A stretch of DNA of 64,000 nt from Fodinicola acaciae (GCF_010993745.1 NZ_WOTN01000003.1:558001-622000), one strand, 5' to 3'; counted from the stretch's first letter, positions 26,212 through 35,900 are shown. Made by a program: numbers and translations. The notes: generated by a model not told the origin, from the sequence alone.

Positions 26212-28145
26212 TGGCACTGCCGACCCCCAACCTGGACGACCGACGGTTCCAGGACCTGGTGGACGAGGCCAAACGGATGGTGCAGCAGCGCTGTCCGGAG
26301 TGGACCGACCACAACGTGTCCGACCCGGGGGTGACGCTGATCGAGACCTTCGCGTTCATGGTCGACCAGCTGCTCTACCGGCTCAACCGGGTGCCCGACC
26401 TGCACTATCTGAAGTTCCTCGACCTGATCGGCGTGCAGCCGTTTCCGCCGACCGCGGCGACCGGCGACGTGACCTTCTGGCTGTCCGCGGCGCAGGAAAA
26501 CCCGATCCGGGTGCCGGTCGGCACCGAGGTGTCCAGCGTACGGACCGAGTCCGAGGAACCGGTGATCTTCACCGTCACCAAGAAGCTGGACATCGTGCCC
26601 TCCAGCCTCGTACGGCTCGCGCTGGCCAGCCCGCAGACCGCGCCGGTCGACCGTACGGACGAGCTGGAGGCCGAGGGCAACCCGATCCCGGTCTTCTCCC
26701 CCACTCCGCAACCCGGCGACACGGTGATGTTCGGCCTGTCGTCGGCCGTACCGAACTGCGCGATCCTGCTCCGCGTCGAGGCGCAGGCCGAAGGCGTCGG
26801 CGTCGACCCGCGCGACCCGCCGTGGACCTGGGAGGCGTGGGACGGCCAGGGCTGGGCCACCTGCGAGGTCGACTGGGACACCACCGGCGGCTTCAACAAG
26901 CCGGGCGACATCGTGTTGCACGTGCCCGGCTCGCACACGCCGTCGGTCGTCGGTCGCGCTCGCGCCGGCTGGATCCGCTGCCGGGTCACCGAGCCGGAGG
27001 AAGGCCAGCGGTTCTATTCGCTGCCGCCGAAGCTGTTCTCCGCGTCGGCCAGCACGATCGGTGGCACGGCGGCGGTCGCGCACGCGGACATCATCGTCAA
27101 CGAGATCATCGGCGAGTCCAACGGCGCCGCCGGCCAGCAGTTCACCTTCGGCCAGCTGCCACTGGTCGCGCCGGACGGTCCGATGACCGTCGAGGTGTCC
27201 AGCGACGACGGCTGGCAGGAGTGGACGCAGGTCACCTCCTTCGCCGAGTCGCGGCCGGCCGACCGGCACTTCACCCTGGACCCGGTGGCCGGCAAGCTGC
27301 AGTTCGGTCCGGCCGTACGGCTGCCGGAGGGCGGCATGCGCAACTACGGCGCCATCCCGCCGAAAGGCGCCGTCATCCGGGTGCCGGAGTATCGGACCGG
27401 CGGCGGCCGGCGCGGCAACGTGGCGCGCGGCGTGCTGCAGGTGCAGCGCGAGCCGATCCCGTTCGTCAGCAGCGTCATCAACCGCCGTCCGGCGACCGGT
27501 GGCGTGGACGGCGAGTCGGTCGAGGACGCCGCCGTACGCGGACCGTTGCTGCTGCGTACGAAGGACCGCGCGGTCACCGCGGAGGACTACGAGGCGCTGG
27601 CGATCGAGGCGGCTCCGGAGGCGGCGCGGATCCGCTGCGTGCCGGTCGAGGAGGCCGGCACCGCCGTACGCGTGCTGGTCGTACCGGCCGTCGGCGACAC
27701 CAACGACCTGCAGTTCGCCGACCTCAAGCCGAGCGAGGAGCTGCTGAAGAAGATCGCCGGCCACCTGTCCGGCCGGCGCTGCGTCGGCGCGCGGGTCGCG
27801 GTCGAGCCGCCGTTCTACCAAGGCGTCACGGTCGTCGCGCAGCTGACGGCACGCAACCGTACGTCCGCCGACGCCTTGCGAGCGCGCGCGTTGCGGACGC
27901 TGGACACGTATTTCAACCCGATCACCGGGGGCGCTGACGGCAAGGGCTGGCCGTTTGGCCGTCCCGTACAGGCCGGCGAGGTCTTCGCGGTGCTGCAGCG
28001 GCTGCGCGGCGTCGAGATCGTCGAAGGCGTGCAGCTGTTCGCGGCCGACCCGGTGACCGGCGACCGCGGCGAGCCGGTGCAGCGGATCGACCTGGCGGCC
28101 AACGCGCTGGTCTTCTCCTACCGGCACCAGATCAGGGTGCGGTGA
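26211..28145 (+). CDS. Baseplate J/gp6-like wedge protein (Pvc11-like)
   Basis: 644 residues of the putative baseplate assembly family. The N terminus reads PNLDDRRFQDLVDEAKRMV, WTDHNVSDPGVTLIETFAFM and RLNRVPDLHYLKFLDLIG. A beta-rich middle precedes a C-terminal J-like core (LRTKDRAVTAEDYEALAIEA, VRVLVVPAV). It forms the wedge ring around the hub together with gp25 and the gpI-like protein. It is translationally coupled at both ends. Confidence 0.93.
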   Translation: MALPTPNLDDRRFQDLVDEAKRMVQQRCPEWTDHNVSDPGVTLIETFAFMVDQLLYRLNRVPDLHYLKFLDLIGVQPFPPTAATGDVTFWLSAAQENPIRVPVGTEVSSVRTESEEPVIFTVTKKLDIVPSSLVRLALASPQTAPVDRTDELEAEGNPIPVFSPTPQPGDTVMFGLSSAVPNCAILLRVEAQAEGVGVDPRDPPWTWEAWDGQGWATCEVDWDTTGGFNKPGDIVLHVPGSHTPSVVGRARAGWIRCRVTEPEEGQRFYSLPPKLFSASASTIGGTAAVAHADIIVNEIIGESNGAAGQQFTFGQLPLVAPDGPMTVEVSSDDGWQEWTQVTSFAESRPADRHFTLDPVAGKLQFGPAVRLPEGGMRNYGAIPPKGAVIRVPEYRTGGGRRGNVARGVLQVQREPIPFVSSVINRRPATGGVDGESVEDAAVRGPLLLRTKDRAVTAEDYEALAIEAAPEAARIRCVPVEEAGTAVRVLVVPAVGDTNDLQFADLKPSEELLKKIAGHLSGRRCVGARVAVEPPFYQGVTVVAQLTARNRTSADALRARALRTLDTYFNPITGGADGKGWPFGRPVQAGEVFAVLQRLRGVEIVEGVQLFAADPVTGDRGEPVQRIDLAANALVFSYRHQIRVR

Positions 28146-28726
28146 GGTCGATGCGTAACGCGGTGACCGAGCTGCCGACCGCCTACCCGATCGGCGCGCA
28201 GCTGCCGGCGGTCTATCTGGAGGACGAGTTCACGCAGCGGCTGACCGACGCACTCGACCAGGTGCTGGCGCCGGTCTTCGCGGTGCTGGACTGCTTCGCG
28301 GTCTACATCGACCCGCGGCTCGCGCCACCGGACTTCCTGGACTGGCTGTCGGAATGGGTCGCGGTCCATCTGGACGAGGGCTGGACGCCCGAACAGCGGC
28401 GTACGTTGGTCACCCACGCGGTGCACCTGCACCGCTGGCGGGGCACGGCGCACGGCCTGTCGACGGTGACGAAGCTGTTGACCGGCGGACAGGTCGAGGT
28501 CGCCGACTCCGGTGGCTGCTCGATCTCGCAAACCGCCAACTCGGCACTGCCTGGCTCGTCGCCGGCGCAGGCGGTCGTCCGGCTGCGGGTCCCCGACCCG
28601 GACCAGGTCGACCTGCGACGGCTGCGGTCGGCGGTGGCCGAGACGATCCCGGCGCACGTCGCCGTACGAGTCGAAGTCTCCTCGTCCAATCCTGCGGGCC
28701 CCAAGAAGACAGGTGCTTCCGGATGA
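28142..28726 (+). CDS. Tail protein I-like baseplate component (Pvc12-like)
   Basis: 194 residues (LPAVYLEDEFTQRLTDALDQ, PRLAPPDFLDWLSEWVAVHL, HAVHLHRWRGTAHGLSTVTK), the phage P2 gpI-type family found in CIS baseplates. Start is taken at GTG 28142, overlapping the previous stop (GTGA); ATG 28151 with GAGG before it is the alternative. The 3' end overlaps the ATG of the zinc-ribbon gene. Confidence 0.9.
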   Translation: MRSMRNAVTELPTAYPIGAQLPAVYLEDEFTQRLTDALDQVLAPVFAVLDCFAVYIDPRLAPPDFLDWLSEWVAVHLDEGWTPEQRRTLVTHAVHLHRWRGTAHGLSTVTKLLTGGQVEVADSGGCSISQTANSALPGSSPAQAVVRLRVPDPDQVDLRRLRSAVAETIPAHVAVRVEVSSSNPAGPKKTGASG

Positions 28727-30063
28727 TCGTGTGCAAGACCTGCGGCGAGCAGAACGAGAACGACGCGCGGTTCTGCGCCAACTGCAGCTCGTACCTGGAA
28801 TGGGACGGCCAAGCGGTGCCGACCGGGCCGGTGCCGGTGCACATGCTGGACCGCAACCAGCCTGCGCCGACCCAGGGCGGCACGCCGCCAGCCACCCCGA
28901 GCACGCCGACTCCGCCGGCCGGTGGCGGCAGCGACACGCCGTACACACCGCCGCCGACGACCGTGATCAACGTGCCGCGCGAGATGCTCAACCGGCCGGC
29001 CAGCGGCCTGGCCGGCGATCCGGGCGCGCCGCCACCGCCGCCTGCGCCACCGCCCGCTCCGCCTACCGGTCCGGCTCCTGGTCCGCCCGCTGGTCCGCCG
29101 GCGGGCTACAACCCGTATCCGGCCGGCGGTTATCCGGCTCCGCAGAACCAGCCGGCACCTGGTCACCCCGCGGGTCCACAGCCGCGGATGCCCGGGGCGC
29201 AGCAGCCGTCCGAGCCGGTACGACGGCGCCGCCGCCAGCCGACCCCGACGCCGGAGCCGGGCGTGGCGCCGGGCGAGATCGCCTGCCGGGTCTGCGGCAC
29301 CGGCAACACCCCTGACCGCCGGTTCTGCCGCACGTGCGGCACCGCGATGCTGCAGGAACAGGCACCGCCACCGGAGCGGATCGGCTTCTGGCGCCGGCTG
29401 TTCGGCGGCCGGAGCGCGCGCGAGGCAGCCGAGGCCGGCACGCGGCACCGCAACGTACGGCAGCCGATCCACTGGGTCCGTCCGGTGGTCATCCTCGCCG
29501 TCATCGCCGGGCTGCTGTTCGTCGGTCTGGGACCGGCACGGCCGTACATCGTCAAGGGCATCGACCTCGCGCGCGACCGCTTCGCCACCAAGGTCGTGGT
29601 CAATCCGCAAGGCTGGAAGCAGTCGTCGTCGTACGCCTCGCCGGCGACAGCGCTCGGAGACAAGAATGGCGCGACTTTCTGGGCTCCGGGTAAGAAGGCG
29701 CCGAACGGCGGCATCGGCTCGTGGTTCGAGGCGTCGTTCTCGCCGGCCATCGGACGGCTGACCAGCATCCAGGTGCTCAACGGCATTTCGGCCAACCCAC
29801 CGGACTACGCCGCCAACCGGAGACCGTCCGTCCTCAACTGCACGCTGACGAACGCGGCTGGTGACACCTTCACCTCATCGGTCGACCTGACGCTCGACGA
29901 CGTGCCAGGAGCGAAGGAATACACCTCCGTCAACGGCAACAACGTCACTGACGTCAAGTGCGTGATCAAGGCCGCGTACCAGGGTGACGCGACGAAGCCG
30001 CTGGCGATCAACGAGGTGACCTTCTTCGAGGACAAGAGTCGCAAGGTCACCATCGGCAAGTGA
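28723..30063 (+). CDS. Zinc-ribbon, single-pass membrane protein with C-terminal discoidin-like domain
   Basis: 446 residues. The first zinc ribbon has C4, C7, C18 and C21 (CKTCGEQ, FCANC). A long Pro-rich linker (about 45-185), a second ribbon (CRVCGTGN, FCRTCGT; about 186-210), a membrane helix (VVILAVIAGLLFVGLGPA, about 247-265) and a C-terminal beta domain (about 290-440) follow. The last resembles the discoidin-like or NADase-type glycan-binding family. Topology is probably ribbons inside and beta domain outside. It is the last gene of the CIS block, coupled by ATGA. By family and context it is a candidate for the protein that docks the cytoplasmic particle to the membrane, as described for CisA-type proteins in Streptomyces; that link is inference. 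Confidence 0.82.
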   Translation: MIVCKTCGEQNENDARFCANCSSYLEWDGQAVPTGPVPVHMLDRNQPAPTQGGTPPATPSTPTPPAGGGSDTPYTPPPTTVINVPREMLNRPASGLAGDPGAPPPPPAPPPAPPTGPAPGPPAGPPAGYNPYPAGGYPAPQNQPAPGHPAGPQPRMPGAQQPSEPVRRRRRQPTPTPEPGVAPGEIACRVCGTGNTPDRRFCRTCGTAMLQEQAPPPERIGFWRRLFGGRSAREAAEAGTRHRNVRQPIHWVRPVVILAVIAGLLFVGLGPARPYIVKGIDLARDRFATKVVVNPQGWKQSSSYASPATALGDKNGATFWAPGKKAPNGGIGSWFEASFSPAIGRLTSIQVLNGISANPPDYAANRRPSVLNCTLTNAAGDTFTSSVDLTLDDVPGAKEYTSVNGNNVTDVKCVIKAAYQGDATKPLAINEVTFFEDKSRKVTIGK

Positions 30064-30065
30064 GC

Positions 30066-30839
30066 TCAGCTGGTTTTTCGGCGTAACAGCTCGAAACTCA
30101 CGACGGCGGCGGCGGTCGAGACGTTCAGCGACTCGACCTCGCCGGCCATCGGGATGCGGACCCACATGCCCACGTACGGCTTGACCTGCTCGCTGAGGCC
30201 GTGGGTTTCCCCGCCCAGCACGAACACCACGCGCTCGGGAAATTCGGCCTCGTACAACGAAAGTGGCCCCTCCGAGTCGAGACCCACCAGGACGTAGTTG
30301 GCCTCCAGCAGCTGCGCGGCGGCCTCCTCGGCCGTCGAGCAACGCAGAATTGGTGCGCGGAAAGCGATCCCGGCCGACGCCTTGACAACCAGCGGCCCCA
30401 GACCTGCGACGCCGTGGTGCGGCACGACGATGCCGGCGACGCCGGCAGCGGTGGCGGCGCGGATGATCATGCCGACGTTGGCCGGCGTGGTGATGCCGTC
30501 AAGGAGCAGCAAGGCGTCCGGCTGCTGCCGGTAGTCGACGTTGACGGCGGCGCCGAGCGTACGCATCCGCGGCGCCAGCACGTCGGCCATCACGCCCTGG
30601 TCCTGCTTGCCGTTGCCAGCCAGCCGCTTGATCCGGTCCGCGTCGACGCGGCGTACCGGCACATCACGGGTCTTCGCCGCGCGCAGGATGTCGTTGACGG
30701 AGTCGCCGCGTGCCTGGTGCGCGAGCAACACCTTGTCGACCTTGAGGTTGGCGTCGTGCAACGCCTCGACCACCGGCTTGCGGCCGTACACGGTCACGAA
30801 CCGGTCCCGCGGCGAGTCCTCCGTCACGGCTGTCAGCAT
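30066..30839 (-). CDS. TrmH-family (SPOUT) RNA 2'-O-methyltransferase, RlmB-like
   Basis: 257 residues. A substrate-binding domain (FVTVYGRKPVVEALHDANLK) precedes a SPOUT knot with the three family motifs DGITTPANVGMIIRAATAAG, VFVLGGETHGLS and IPMAGEVESLNVSTAAAVVS. It transfers a methyl group from SAM to a ribose in rRNA or tRNA; the 23S rRNA G2251 enzyme RlmB is the closest named type. ATG 30839 is chosen because the frame upstream runs into repeat sequence. It converges on the CIS locus with a gap of two bases. Confidence 0.88.
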   Translation of the reverse strand: MLTAVTEDSPRDRFVTVYGRKPVVEALHDANLKVDKVLLAHQARGDSVNDILRAAKTRDVPVRRVDADRIKRLAGNGKQDQGVMADVLAPRMRTLGAAVNVDYRQQPDALLLLDGITTPANVGMIIRAATAAGVAGIVVPHHGVAGLGPLVVKASAGIAFRAPILRCSTAEEAAAQLLEANYVLVGLDSEGPLSLYEAEFPERVVFVLGGETHGLSEQVKPYVGMWVRIPMAGEVESLNVSTAAAVVSFELLRRKTS

Positions 30840-30946
30840 TTCATCCCTGTGATTTCGGCGGCGTCGAGCCCGGCAGCGGAGGAGAGTCCGCGCGTACGGC
30901 CGGATGCAAGCGGCGTGGTCAGCTTCGGCGGGTTGGCGGCCTGAAA

Positions 30947-31090
30947 TTGCGTTGGGAGCTGGTTGCATCTCCTTTTGTTGCGGTGAGTGGGTGGTTGGGT
31001 TTTCTGTTTGTTGCGTGGGGTGGGTGGTTGGGTTTTCGCCTTCGCGGCGGGCGACCTCAAAGGGAAGGGGCGCATGGACGGCGGTCTGTT
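30947..31090 (+). repeat. G/T-rich repeat (copy C)
   Basis: Units of TGGGTGGTTGGGTTTT spaced about 33-40 bases are followed by CGCCTTCGCGGCGGGCG and CGACCTCAAAGGGAAGGGG. Compared with copies A and B it lacks the 14 bases GCTCCTGCGCGGAG. It lies upstream of the methyltransferase gene, just beyond the right end of the CIS locus. Apart from this and the hairpin at 31115, the gap 30840-31220 shows no gene. Confidence 0.7.
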
Positions 31091-31114
31091 TGTGTGAGGG
31101 TGCGGGCGGGTCGC

Positions 31115-31178
31115 TCGCGAACTCGACATTTTGGTGGAGTTTTAACGCTACAACACCACCAAAACGTCGAGTTCGCGA
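31115..31178. repeat. Long hairpin repeat (TTCGCGAACTCGACG family, second copy)
   Basis: The arms 31115-31139 and 31154-31178 pair over 25 bases with two mismatches; loop 14 bases. The arm is the same sequence as at 16733-16798. It lies 42 bases past the stop of the aldo/keto reductase on the minus strand, again at a gene 3' end, so it may act as a transcription-stopping or RNA-protecting hairpin. Confidence 0.75.
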
Positions 31179-31220
31179 AACCACATCTCAATTCAGACCG
31201 GTAATCGGACGTGCTGCGGG

Positions 31221-32306
31221 TCAGCTTTCGTTGAGGTGGGGGCCGATCAGGGTGAGGTCGGCCGAGCCGAGGCGGTGGAAGCCATCCGGCGACGCGCCGC
31301 GGTCGGCCTGGGCGATGCCGAGCTGGTGCCAGTACGGATAGAGCAGCCGCGGTCGGCTGACCTTCTCCAGCCGCGCGACCTCATCGTCGGTGAGCTCCAG
31401 GTCGGCCGCCGCGAGGTTGTCGGCCAGCTGCTCGCTCGTACGCGCGCCGACGATCACCGACGACACCGCCGGCCTGGTCAGCAGCCAGGCGATCGCCACC
31501 TGCGCAGCCGATACGCCGTGCGCCTCACCGACCTCGACGAGCACGTCGACGATGTCGTAGAGCAGCGCCTCGTCGTGCACGGGCGGCTCGCTCCAGTCGC
31601 TGAGGTGCCGGCCGGACTCGGGTTTGCTGTCCCTGCGGTATTTTCCGGACAGCAGGCCGCCGGCCAGCGGACTCCAGACCAGGATGCCGAGGCCCTGGTC
31701 GACCGCGGCCGGTACGAGCTCGTACTCGGCGTCGCGGCTCTGCAGCGTGTAGTGGATCTGCTCACTGACCGGCCGGGCCCAGCCGTTGCGTTCGCTGATG
31801 CCGAGCGCCTTGAGCAGGTGCCATCCAGAGTAGTTTGACACACCGACGTAGCGCACTTTTCCGCTGCTCACCAGGTGATCGAGCGCGCCGAGCGTCTCCT
31901 CCAGCGGCGTGACGCCGTCCCACTCGTGCAGCTGGTAGAGGTCGATGTGGTCGACGCCCAGCCGGCGCAGGCTCGCCTCGGCCTGGGTGATGATGTGCTG
32001 CCGGGACAGGCCGACGTCGTTGACACCGCGGCCCATCGCAAAACGTACCTTGGTCGCGATCAGCGCCGCGTCACGCTTGCCAGCGAGCGCTTTTCCCACG
32101 TATTCCTCGGAAACACCGCCAGAATACATGTTGGCGGTGTCGATGAGGTTGCCGCCGGCGTCCAGGAACTGGTCGATCTGCCGCGCCGCCTCGTCCGCAC
32201 CGGTGGTGCCGACGTTGGCGAAGCCGCCTCTGCCGCCGAAGGTCATGGTCCCCATCGTCAACGTGGAGATCCGCAGGCCTGAGTGTCCGAGCTGTCGATA
32301 GCGCAT
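31221..32306 (-). CDS. Aldo/keto reductase
   Basis: 361 residues, NADPH-dependent oxidoreductase with a TIM barrel. The family start MRYRQLGHSGLRISTLTMGT, the catalytic Asp/Tyr region DTANMYSGGVSEEYVGKAL, Lys in ALIATKVRF and His in YQLHEWDGVTPLEETL are present. A C-terminal NADP-binding stretch reads SSVIVGARTSEQLADNL. It is closest to the YajO/general stress 69 group; substrate unknown. Next upstream is a small hypothetical gene four bases away. Confidence 0.9.
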   Translation of the reverse strand: MRYRQLGHSGLRISTLTMGTMTFGGRGGFANVGTTGADEAARQIDQFLDAGGNLIDTANMYSGGVSEEYVGKALAGKRDAALIATKVRFAMGRGVNDVGLSRQHIITQAEASLRRLGVDHIDLYQLHEWDGVTPLEETLGALDHLVSSGKVRYVGVSNYSGWHLLKALGISERNGWARPVSEQIHYTLQSRDAEYELVPAAVDQGLGILVWSPLAGGLLSGKYRRDSKPESGRHLSDWSEPPVHDEALLYDIVDVLVEVGEAHGVSAAQVAIAWLLTRPAVSSVIVGARTSEQLADNLAAADLELTDDEVARLEKVSRPRLLYPYWHQLGIAQADRGASPDGFHRLGSADLTLIGPHLNES

Positions 32307-32310
32307 GCGC

Positions 32311-32604
32311 CTACCGTACGTCCGGCGCGCGCCTGTCCGACACGACCGGGGTGGATTCCAACACCCTGGCCAACAACGCTCGGGCCTGTTCCTCGTTGAA
32401 CGGGCGGTCGGTCCACGCGACACCGGTCGCCGGACCCCAGTGGATGCCATAGCGCTCGTCCGCGTTGACCGCGAGCCTTCGCCACCACAGCCGGATGATG
32501 GCGGCGACCTCGTCGGCCGGCAGGTCCGCCGGCAGCGCCGCGTGAGCACGTTCGCGCATCTGCCGCGGGCTGAACGGCGCCGCGAGATAGAACCAGGTTC
32601 GCAT
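32311..32604 (-). CDS. Small hypothetical protein
   Basis: 97 residues, MRTWFYLAAPFSPRQMRERA onward; I do not recognise a family. It is mildly amphipathic with a Trp-rich middle (RLWWRRLAVNADERYGIHWG) and no membrane segment. ATG 32604 is preferred over GTG 32610 because GGAG lies five bases before it. It ends four bases before the aldo/keto reductase and is probably co-transcribed with it. Confidence 0.6.
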   Translation of the reverse strand: MRTWFYLAAPFSPRQMRERAHAALPADLPADEVAAIIRLWWRRLAVNADERYGIHWGPATGVAWTDRPFNEEQARALLARVLESTPVVSDRRAPDVR

Positions 32605-32664
32605 CGTCACTCCTTGTCGTACAGGTGTGACGCTGCGAGGCGCGGCTTATGACGCGGTTTCTGG

Positions 32665-32964
32665 TCAGAGGTCGTAGTCGGCGCGCCTGGACTCCGGTAC
32701 GAGGTCGACATAGTCCGGATGCTTGGCGATCCAGCCGCGTACGAACGGACACTCCGGCAGGACGGCCAGACCACGCTCGCGTGCGGTGTCCAGCGCCGCG
32801 CGTACGAGCTGACCACCGACGCCCTTGCCTTTGTGCGCCGGATCGACCTCGGTGTGCGTGAAGGTGATCCGGCCGGGACCGGTCGTGTACGCGGCGAAGC
32901 CCGCGACCTGGTCGCCGTCCTTGACCTCGAAGCGGTGCTTGCCCGGGTTGTCGGTCACATCCAT
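32665..32964 (-). CDS. Short GNAT-like N-acetyltransferase (COG2388 type)
   Basis: 99 residues, a minimal GCN5-related fold. The core HTEVDPAHKGKGVGGQLVRA contains the acetyl-CoA pyrophosphate loop (Q/R-x-x-G-x-G/A type, KGKGVG), followed by ALDTARERGLAVLPECPFVR. The small YjdJ-like subfamily usually lacks a known substrate. It lies 20 bases downstream of the large oxidoreductase and may share its transcript. Confidence 0.85.
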   Translation of the reverse strand: MDVTDNPGKHRFEVKDGDQVAGFAAYTTGPGRITFTHTEVDPAHKGKGVGGQLVRAALDTARERGLAVLPECPFVRGWIAKHPDYVDLVPESRRADYDL

Positions 32965-32984
32965 GCGGCCGACGTTACCCCCGG

Positions 32985-35900
32985 TCAGCTGGCAGCGGTC
33001 GCGAGTTTGGCGCGCAGCTCGGTGAGCCGCTCGCGATAGCGTTCGACGTTGGCCAGCTTGATCTGCTCGTAGCCGCGCACCAGGTCCGGCAGACCGGCGA
33101 TCTCGACCGCGACCACGTGTCCGTCGCCGAGCCGGTCGAGCGTCTCCTCCACCGCTTCGCGATATTCGGCGATCAGCGCGCGCTCGACCCGGCGTACGTG
33201 TGCGTAGCCGAAGACGTCCAGCGGCGTGCCGCGCACCTTGCGCATCGCCTTCAACACTGAGAAAGCCGGCCGCGCGGTGGCGCCGAGCGTGATCTTTCGC
33301 TTCATCCCGAGCGCACGCAGGATCGGCGGGTGCAGCTTGTACGCGTGCCGCGCGCCGGGTCCGAAGCGAGCGGTGATTTCCTGCCGCAGAGCCGGATCAA
33401 GCGACAGCCGTGCCACCTCGTACTCGTCTTTGTATGCCATCAGCTTGTAAAGGTTGCGCGCGACGGTCTCGGTGAGCTCGGTCGAGCCGACCGCCTCCTC
33501 GGCCTGGCGTACGCGCTCGACGAAGTCCACATAGGACTTCGCGTACGCCTCGTTCTGGTAGGCCACCAGATCCGGCACACGGATCGCCAGGATGTCGCGC
33601 AACGCCGACCCCGGCGCGGCCTTGACCTGGTCGGTGAGCGGCGAGATTTCCTCGCGGCGTACGGCATCCGGCACGCTGGTCAGACCGTCCACTGTGGACT
33701 TCAGCGCGGCCGGGTCGGCGACAGCCTGGCGGCCGCGGCGGAATGCCTGCTTGTTGGCCTCCACCTTGACGCCGTTGAGCTCGATCGCCTGCTCCAGCGC
33801 GTCGGCCGGCAACGGCAGGCAACCGGCCTGATAGGCGGCGCCGACCAGCAGCATGTTGGCATACTGGTCGTCGCCGAACAGCGACTCGGCGAGGCCGCGC
33901 GCGTCCACGTACACGGCCTTCTCCGCGCGGCTGGCCTCACCGATCCTGGTGAGCACTCCGTCCGGATCGGGGAACGTGACGCCGGTGTCCATGATCATCT
34001 TGCCGGTCGGTACGCGCGTCGTGGACACCACCGCGACCGTCCTTTGTGGACTCGCGGCGGCCAGGTTCTTCGGATCGGCGGCGACCAGAAGGTCGGCACC
34101 AAGATAGAGGTCGCACTCGCCGGCGGCCAGTTTGTTGGCGACCTCCATGGGTTCTTCGCTGAGTTTCAGATCGGAGACGACCGCGCCTCCTTTCTGCGCC
34201 AGGCCGAGCTGGTCGAGGCCACGTACGTGCCGGCCGGCGATCACCGCGGCCGCGCCGAGCACCTGCGACAGCGTGACCACGCCCGTACCACCGACGCCGG
34301 TGATCCGCATCGCGAAGTTTTCCCGCGAGACCTGGATTTCCGGCTCCGGCAGGTCGTCGGTGAGGTCTGCCGCGACCGGCTTCGGCCGGCCGGCTCCCGG
34401 CTCCACGGTGAGAAAAGACGGGCAGTCGCCGGCCAGGCAGGAGTAGTCCTTGTTGCAGGACGGCTGGTGGATCTGTGTTTTCCGGCCAAACTCGGTGTCC
34501 ACCGGCTGCACCGACATGCAGTTGGATTTGTCGCCGCAGTCGCCACAGCCTTCACAAACCCGCTCGTTGATCATCACGCGGGTGGTCGGATCCGGCGCCA
34601 GGCCGCGCTTTCGCTTGCGACGCAGCTCGGTCGCGCACTCCTGGTCGTGGATCAGCACGGTCACGCCCGGCACTTTCGCCAGCGTCTCCTGCGCTTCGGC
34701 GAGCCGGCGGCGCTGCCAGACCTCGGCTTTGGTCGGCAGCCACACGTTTTTGTAGGTCTTGGGATCCTCGGTGGTGACGATGATCCGCTTGACGCCCTCG
34801 GCCAACAGCATGCGGCAGATCTCCGGGATCGACCGTACGCCGGCCGCCTGCTGGCCGCCGGTCATCGCGACCGCGGAGTTGTAGAGCAGCTTGTACGTGA
34901 CGTTGACGCCGGCCGCCACGGTCGCGCGCAGCGCGAGGCTGCCGGAGTGGTGGAAGGTGCCGTCGCCGAGATTCTGCACCAGATGCCGGTGTTCCAGAAA
35001 CGGCGCCATGCCGATCCACTGCGCACCCTCGCCACCCATCTGGGTGACACCGGTCAGGTTGCCGAACTTGTCGGAGTCCATGACCAAAACCATGGCGTGA
35101 CAACCGATGCCGGCACCGACCAGCGAGCCGTCCGGCGATTGGGTGGACGAGTTGTGCGGGCAACCGGAGCAATAGAAGGGCGTACGCGCCAGCAACGGCA
35201 ACGAAATCCGCGCGCGCTGCTTCGGCTTTTCCTGCCAGGCCTGGACACTGGGCAGGTCGCCGAGCCTGGTCGCGATCGCCTTCGCGATGATGTCCGGGTC
35301 GAGCTCGCCGGAGCGCGGCAGCAACACGCGGCCGTCCGGCGTGAGCTTGCCGGTCACCAGCGGCGCGTCTGGCCTGCCGTACAACCGATCCTTGACGGCC
35401 GTCTCGATGAACGGCCGTTTCTCCTCCACCACCACGATCTCGGCCAGGCCGGCGGCGAAGGTGTCCACAATGGACGGTTCGAGCGGATGGACCATGCCCA
35501 GCTCCAGCAGCCGTACGCCGCGGCGCGCCAGCTCCGCGTCGTCCAGGCCGAGCATCCGCAACGCCTGCCGCAGGTCGAGATAGGTCTTGCCGGCGGCAAC
35601 GAAACCGATCCGGTCGCCGGCCGTCCGCGCGGTGATCCGGTTGAGACCGTTGGCGGCCGCATAGCGCCTGGCCAGCTCGATGCGCGGCCCGAAAAGCGAC
35701 GCCTCCAGACCGTCGAGCGTCGGCCGTACCAGGTTGCCGGTCGGCCGGTGCAGATACGACGAGCCGTCGACGACCAGGTCGGGCAGCACCGGCACGATCC
35801 GGTCCGGATGCACCTGCGCGGTCGCCGCGCCGTCGGCCACGTTGGTCGCCATCTTGACCGCGACCCACAGCCCGCTGACGCGCGACATCGCGACCGCGTG

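Noticed and set aside
6234-30063. Prophage or type VI secretion system
   Set aside because: No capsid, portal, terminase, integrase or lysis genes, and no TssJ/L/M or ClpV; the DUF4255 and Pvc15-type ATPase genes point to an extracellular/intracellular CIS instead.
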